NCBI GenBank assembly: GCA_031273705.1 | Contig: JAISRJ010000025.1 | Location: 1-8,607, forward strand | Reading direction: 5' to 3' | DNA length: 8,607 bases | From: Clostridiales bacterium | Lineage (GTDB): Bacteria; Bacillota; Clostridia; Lachnospirales; WQUN01 | Shown: piece after piece, positions 5,361-8,607 of the stretch | How positions within the stretch are numbered: position 1 is the stretch's first letter | How the letters are laid out: the number at the start of each line of letters is the position of its first letter | Program-made: the position numbers and the translations under genes | The notes under the pieces: model-generated | Seen by the model: the letters and a program-made list of their open reading frames with translations, nothing else | Databases searched by the model: none | Told to the model about the DNA's origin: nothing

Positions 5361-6413
5361 ATGAATACTGTATCAAATGTGGATGTACAAACATACATAG
5401 ATCAACAATTGGAGCTGTTTGATTTTTCTCGGCTTAACAAAGCCGCCGGTCTGAATTTTGGGGAATGGGTTCGCAAGGCAATCAGCGGTGAGCTGGATCT
5501 TTCGCTTGCCGGAATAGGTAAAAAGATTCTCGACCTGTTATTTGGCGAGATACTTTTAAATTGGGAACTGCTTCGCAATCTTATTATTATCGCCATACTA
5601 AGCGCGGTATTAAAAGTGCTGACTGACTCTTTCAAAAGTAAAGCCGCGGCTGAATTGGGGTTTTTCGTTAGCTATATATCTTTGCTGATGGTGTTAATTG
5701 CTTCGTTTCATACTACTTTGGGTATCATGACCGGGTTGGTTACTGTGCTTTCTAATATCATGACTGCCGCGCTGCCTGTAATGTTGGGGATGCTGGTTTT
5801 ATCGGGGAAATTCGCGAGCGCGTCCGCTTTTAATCCTATCTTTATTGTAATGCTCGAAGGATTGAGTCTGTTTGTAAGATTAATTTTAACCCCCGCTTTA
5901 AGCGCCGGGGCAATGATAGAGGCAATCAATTATCTCTCAAACAAACCCATGCTCACCAACTTGACAAAACTCATAAGAAAAGTTTGTGATTGGGGGCTGA
6001 AGGGTGTAGCTTTCGTCTTTTTGAGTATATTATCAATTCAGAAAATCAGTGCTCCCATAATTAATAACACGGCTTTAAAAGCAGCTAAAGCAGGCGCGGG
6101 AGCGATTCCCGTTGTGGGGGATATGGTAAGTGGGGCGATGGATGTGGTTTTATTTTGGGGAACGGCGGCTTCAAGCGGTATTATGATTGCGCTGGTTATT
6201 ACCATTATAGTCGTCTGCGGGGTTCAATTGATAAAAATCCTTGCTATGCTGCTAATTTATAAATTAACGGCGGCTGTCATTCAGCCTATTGTGGAAGAAC
6301 GATTTGTGAAATGTATCGACGGAATCGCCGCCTTCTGTAACCTGATTTTTCAAGCCGGGGTTACGGTTGTGGTTATGTTTATCATCTCGGTGGTTATAAT
6401 GCTGTCGTTTTGA
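5361..6413 (+). CDS. spoIIIAE: Stage III sporulation protein AE, polytopic membrane protein lacking a signal peptide
   Basis: The largest membrane component of the SpoIIIA complex, probably part of the export-apparatus-like core. Multiple hydrophobic segments run from about residue 70 to 349, with clear ones at about 72-88, 99-119, 130-148, 213-228, 272-298 and 328-349. Family motifs include LPVMLGMLVLSG (138-149) and the GAGAIPVVGDMVSGAMD stretch (245-261). At 350 residues it is shorter than the Bacillus protein (about 400). The difference is N-terminal: residues 1-68 are hydrophilic or amphipathic and no signal sequence is present. A TAA at 5355-5357, in frame and just two codons before the ATG, rules out an upstream extension. 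The ribosome binding site is AGAGG (5350-5354). Confidence 0.94.
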   Translation: MNTVSNVDVQTYIDQQLELFDFSRLNKAAGLNFGEWVRKAISGELDLSLAGIGKKILDLLFGEILLNWELLRNLIIIAILSAVLKVLTDSFKSKAAAELGFFVSYISLLMVLIASFHTTLGIMTGLVTVLSNIMTAALPVMLGMLVLSGKFASASAFNPIFIVMLEGLSLFVRLILTPALSAGAMIEAINYLSNKPMLTNLTKLIRKVCDWGLKGVAFVFLSILSIQKISAPIINNTALKAAKAGAGAIPVVGDMVSGAMDVVLFWGTAASSGIMIALVITIIVVCGVQLIKILAMLLIYKLTAAVIQPIVEERFVKCIDGIAAFCNLIFQAGVTVVVMFIISVVIMLSF

Positions 6414-6444
6414 GAAATTGGCCGCGAATGGGGAGGATGGGGCT

Positions 6445-7011
6445 ATGAGCTATATTAAAAACTTGGCGTACTTCTTGATTTTTTCTTCGTTCGTTGGAAT
6501 CATTTTGCCCAATGAAAAATATAAAAAGTATATAGACCTTTGCTTGGGGCTGGTCTTTGTAATTATGATGCTTACCCCTATATCACATATTATTAGGATG
6601 AAGGAATTTCCGGTCAACGAATTTTTCGAGGGGCTTGATAATCGTGTAACGAAGGTTGATTTGCCGGAGTTTGCCGAGTACGAAACTCTGCAAAGGGAGC
6701 TAATAGAAAAGGCGTTTAACGAGCAGGTGTTTAATCAATTAAAAGGTATATGTGGTAAAGCTGGATTTGAGTTAATAGAATCTGACGCGAGAACATCGAA
6801 GGATTTTTCTGCAATAGAGAAAATGAAAATTAAAGTTATGCCCTCGTATTTGAATGGATCTTCAAAAGAGAGACCTTTTGTTTTTATCGACCCGGCGCGC
6901 CCATATTCGCGGAATGTGCAAGATACTGCGGAAATTAAAAAATTAAAAAATGCGATTTGCGACTTCTATGATATGTCCACTGATAATATACTTATAACAG
7001 TAACGAAGTGA
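6445..7011 (+). CDS. spoIIIAF: Stage III sporulation protein AF, membrane-anchored ring-building protein
   Basis: A 188-residue protein with two N-terminal membrane helices (about 5-22 and 30-50) and a soluble C-terminal domain (about 65-188) that in this family has a ring-building fold like that of type III secretion proteins. The IILPNEKYKKYIDLCLGLVFV region is typical. The frame is open further upstream to a TTG at 6418, but the ATG at 6445 is chosen because GGGAGG (6431-6436) lies 8 nt before it and the usual N-terminus begins just there. The gene ends 11 bp before spoIIIAG. Confidence 0.93.
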   Translation: MSYIKNLAYFLIFSSFVGIILPNEKYKKYIDLCLGLVFVIMMLTPISHIIRMKEFPVNEFFEGLDNRVTKVDLPEFAEYETLQRELIEKAFNEQVFNQLKGICGKAGFELIESDARTSKDFSAIEKMKIKVMPSYLNGSSKERPFVFIDPARPYSRNVQDTAEIKKLKNAICDFYDMSTDNILITVTK

Positions 7012-7022
7012 GGCGAAAGAGT

Positions 7023-7604
7023 ATGAACCTTGACTTCATACGAGAGTTGTTCAAGGATAAAGATAAAAAAACGCTGATTAATATAGGTATCGCATTTGTT
7101 TTGGGGATTATTCTTTTATTATTAAGCAGCTCGTGGTTTACAAAAAAGGCAGACGAGTTTGCTATAGAGGAGACCAAGATAAACACCGAAGAAGATGTTA
7201 TTACCGCTACCGAGAGCGATTATGAAGCACACCTTGAAAAACGTATGGAAATGGCGCTGTCGCAAATTGACGGCGCCGGCAAAGTAAAAGTACTGCTAAA
7301 GTTGATATACGGGAGGGAGATCATTGTCGCCGAGGATACGACCACCAACGAATCCATTTCAGATGACAGCGACAGCCGTTCAGTTAATACCAGTATCGAG
7401 CAGCGCAAGATTCTTATTACTGATGAACAGGGAGTGAGCGCACCCCTCGTCCTGCGAGAGGTTCAGCCTAAAATAGAGGGCGTCGTCATTATTGCCGAAG
7501 GAGGGGATAACGTTTTTGTAAAAGACGCGCTCACGAAAGCGGCCGAAACTGTACTCGGTCTGGAAGTGAATAAAGTACAGGTTTTTAAAATGAAACCTAA
7601 ATGA
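7023..7604 (+). CDS. spoIIIAG: Stage III sporulation protein AG, ring-forming channel protein
   Basis: A 193-residue protein with a single membrane helix (about 17-39) and a large domain in the intermembrane space. In Bacillus, SpoIIIAG forms a large ring resembling secretion-system rings, which makes the channel. The YscJ/FliF-like halves are visible: YEAHLEKRMEMALSQIDGAG (about 67-86) and, after an insertion rich in Ser, Asp and Thr, QPKIEGVVIIAEGG plus the final helix and strand to KVQVFKM (148-190). Start: the frame extends to GTG at 7008, but ATG 7023 has GTGAGG (7008-7013) 9 nt upstream, whereas GTG has none. Confidence 0.94.
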   Translation: MNLDFIRELFKDKDKKTLINIGIAFVLGIILLLLSSSWFTKKADEFAIEETKINTEEDVITATESDYEAHLEKRMEMALSQIDGAGKVKVLLKLIYGREIIVAEDTTTNESISDDSDSRSVNTSIEQRKILITDEQGVSAPLVLREVQPKIEGVVIIAEGGDNVFVKDALTKAAETVLGLEVNKVQVFKMKPK

Positions 7605-7636
7605 GATAGGTTCTAATGAAGTTAAAGGAGGTAACT

Positions 7637-8314
7637 ATGTTTGTTTTAAAAAGAAATCAGGTTATTATTACCGCGCTTATCGTAATGATCGCCGTTGCGG
7701 GGTATCTTAATTACTCGGACACCAAAAAAGCGAAAGAAACCGGCATAACTCTGAATGACCAGGGCGAGATTGACGCTTTGATTCCATCAATCGCCGGGTC
7801 GGATGATGAATTTGACATCGGCAGCGCCTTGCTGTATGAGGAGGACGACGACCCCACGATAGTCACGGAGCTTGAGGAAAATCTGACGGAGGGTGAGTTG
7901 GCCACAGGAGCTAATGGCGAAGAGGATCCTGGAGAAGCGGTGTTTGTAAACGTAAATGGTGATTCTTCCTATTTTGTACAGGCAAAATTAAGCCGCGAAC
8001 AGGCAAGGGCTAAAGAAAAAAGTTTGTTGACCGAAATGATTAACAACGAAAACATTGCTCAAGAGAAAAAGGCCGAAGCCGCCGACTCTATGATGGAGAT
8101 TCAAAAGCGCATAGAGAAGGAAACCGCCGCCGAAGCTATGATCGAGGCGAAGGGTTTTTCGGAAGTTTATGTGCGAATAGACGACAATAGTGTGGACGTA
8201 GTTGTTAATAAAGAAGCCTTGACAGACGCGGAAATCGCGCAGATAGAGGATATTGTAAAACGTAAAACCGGCATGAGTGAGGATCAGATTCATATTTCAC
8301 CAATGCGTAAGTGA
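7637..8314 (+). CDS. spoIIIAH: Stage III sporulation protein AH, SpoIIQ-binding ring protein
   Basis: A 225-residue protein with one N-terminal membrane helix (about 8-27) and a C-terminal YscJ-like domain (about 111-225). In Bacillus this domain binds forespore SpoIIQ across the intermembrane space and anchors the channel. The C-terminal part shows family features: KLSREQARAKE, the long charged helix, EAMIEAKGFSEVYVRI, and VVVNKEALTDAEIAQIEDIV. The linker is striking: residues 34-116 contain 23 Asp/Glu and no Lys or Arg. The start is ATG 7637, which has AAAGGAGG (7624-7631) 5 nt upstream. An in-frame ATG at 7616 lacks such a site, and the resulting extension would include the ribosome binding site itself. 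Confidence 0.95.
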   Translation: MFVLKRNQVIITALIVMIAVAGYLNYSDTKKAKETGITLNDQGEIDALIPSIAGSDDEFDIGSALLYEEDDDPTIVTELEENLTEGELATGANGEEDPGEAVFVNVNGDSSYFVQAKLSREQARAKEKSLLTEMINNENIAQEKKAEAADSMMEIQKRIEKETAAEAMIEAKGFSEVYVRIDDNSVDVVVNKEALTDAEIAQIEDIVKRKTGMSEDQIHISPMRK

Positions 8315-8315
8315 A

Positions 8316-8479
8316 TATACTCACGAGCGTAAGCATTTGCCAATGACATACGAGAATTTTTAGCGCAAGACAAAGAAGACGGTTGCTTGCGTACCCTCAG
8401 GTACGCAAGTAACCGTCTGACGCGGTATTGCGCTAAAAAGACCGTATGGGGATGGCAAATGATTTCGCTTGCGGGTATA
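8316..8479 (+). other. 164-nt nested imperfect hairpin after spoIIIAH, candidate structured RNA or palindromic element
   Basis: Six helices nest around one tetraloop: TATAC/GTATA (8316-8320, 8475-8479), CGTAAG/CTTGCG (8328-8333, 8468-8473), CATTTGCCA/TGGCAAATG (8334-8342, 8453-8461), CATACG/CGTATG (8347-8352, 8443-8448), TTTTTAGCGCAA/TTGCGCTAAAAA (8357-8368, 8428-8439), and GACGGTTGCTTGCGTACC with GGTACGCAAGTAACCGTC (8378-8395, 8400-8417), loop CTCA. That is about 56 base pairs. Both non-Watson-Crick pairs (T8330/G8471 and G8385/T8410) are G-U in the plus transcript but A-C in the minus transcript, which favours an RNA role downstream of spoIIIAH. It starts 2 nt after the spoIIIAH stop. A small mobile palindromic element is the alternative. 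Confidence 0.6.
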
Positions 8480-8487
8480 GCAATGAG

Positions 8488-8551
8488 CTATCGCAATAGA
8501 CCGCCGCCCGGCGTTGTAATTTTGTCGCCGGGCGGCGGTCTATTGGCGTAG
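8488..8551 (+). terminator. GC-rich 19-bp hairpin, likely terminator of the spoIIIA transcript
   Basis: AATAGACCGCCGCCCGGCG (8495-8513) is perfectly complementary to 8526-8544 across a 12-nt loop. The base continues with CTA and CGC (8488-8494) pairing to GCG and TAG (8546-8551) with single-base bulges. A short T run (8552-8555) follows, weak for an intrinsic terminator, but no other candidate stops the operon in the window. Its perfect symmetry would work on either strand. It could also be a dispersed palindromic repeat. Positions 8556-8607 show nothing further. Confidence 0.5.
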
Positions 8552-8607
8552 TTTTGCCCCTCGCTCACTCCACTATCCATTTTTTTATTTTCTTAAAAAA
8601 AGCGGGA

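Noticed and set aside
6418..6444. TTG at 6418 as the spoIIIAF start, adding nine residues
   Set aside because: The GGGAGG site at 6431-6436 falls inside this extension and sits 8 nt before ATG 6445, which is where the family N-terminus begins.
7008..7022. GTG at 7008 as the spoIIIAG start
   Set aside because: No ribosome binding site precedes it; the GTGAGG here serves ATG 7023.
7616..7636. ATG at 7616 as the spoIIIAH start
   Set aside because: The strong AAAGGAGG (7624-7631) lies inside this extension, 5 nt before ATG 7637.
8316..8479. Calling the nested hairpin a MITE
   Set aside because: The ends TATAC/GTATA would suit a TA-target element, but no clear target-site duplication is visible and only one copy is seen, so I left it as an unclassified structured element.
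8488..8580. A 30-codon minus-strand frame from ATG 8580
   Set aside because: It is mostly the palindromic hairpin translated (Pro/Gly rich) and has no ribosome binding site.

Overview
The window looks like a chromosomal fragment of an endospore-forming member of the Clostridia. The evidence is a complete eight-gene spoIIIA sporulation operon, strong GGAGG-type ribosome binding sites, a tRNA with no encoded CCA, and moderately AT-rich DNA with very AT-rich spacers. Genus or species cannot be named from the sequence alone.

Layout. Positions 1-266 (minus) hold the 5' end of an unrecognised, aromatic-rich protein that runs off the window. An AT-rich spacer (267-711) follows, with a probable promoter, a perfect 12-bp palindrome and several short repeats. 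It leads into a GH51 alpha-L-arabinofuranosidase gene (abfA, 712-2247, plus), which ends at a strong hairpin terminator (2287-2324). A tRNA-Thr(UGU) on the minus strand (2331-2403) converges on that terminator. Behind the tRNA is about 380 bp without a credible gene. It contains a near-consensus minus-strand promoter about 230 nt from the tRNA, so the tRNA may have a long structured leader or an adjoining small RNA. A 51-residue zinc-ribbon protein gene (2785-2940, minus) comes next. A repeat-rich divergent spacer (2941-3242) then leads into spoIIIAA-AB-AC-AD-AE-AF-AG-AH (3243-8314, plus). The window closes with two large hairpins (8316-8479 and 8488-8551) and no further gene.

How the genes work together. 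The spoIIIA products form the mother-cell half of the SpoIIIA-SpoIIQ channel, which links mother cell and forespore during engulfment. AA is the ATPase, AB to AE are membrane components, and AF, AG and AH carry ring-building (YscJ/FliF-like) domains. The genes are tightly packed, with one stop/start overlap, so they should be one transcript, probably under sigma-E. The arabinofuranosidase is an unrelated cytoplasmic sugar-utilisation gene with its own control region.

The most unusual features are in the spacers. There are six short perfect tandem duplications (unit 9-18 bp) in about 0.75 kb of non-coding DNA, two of them abutting or overlapping the -35 of minus-strand promoters. The 3' end carries a 164-nt nested hairpin whose only two non-Watson-Crick pairs are G-U in the plus-strand transcript. 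No wholly new protein system is evident. The strongest candidates for undescribed biology are these non-coding elements.
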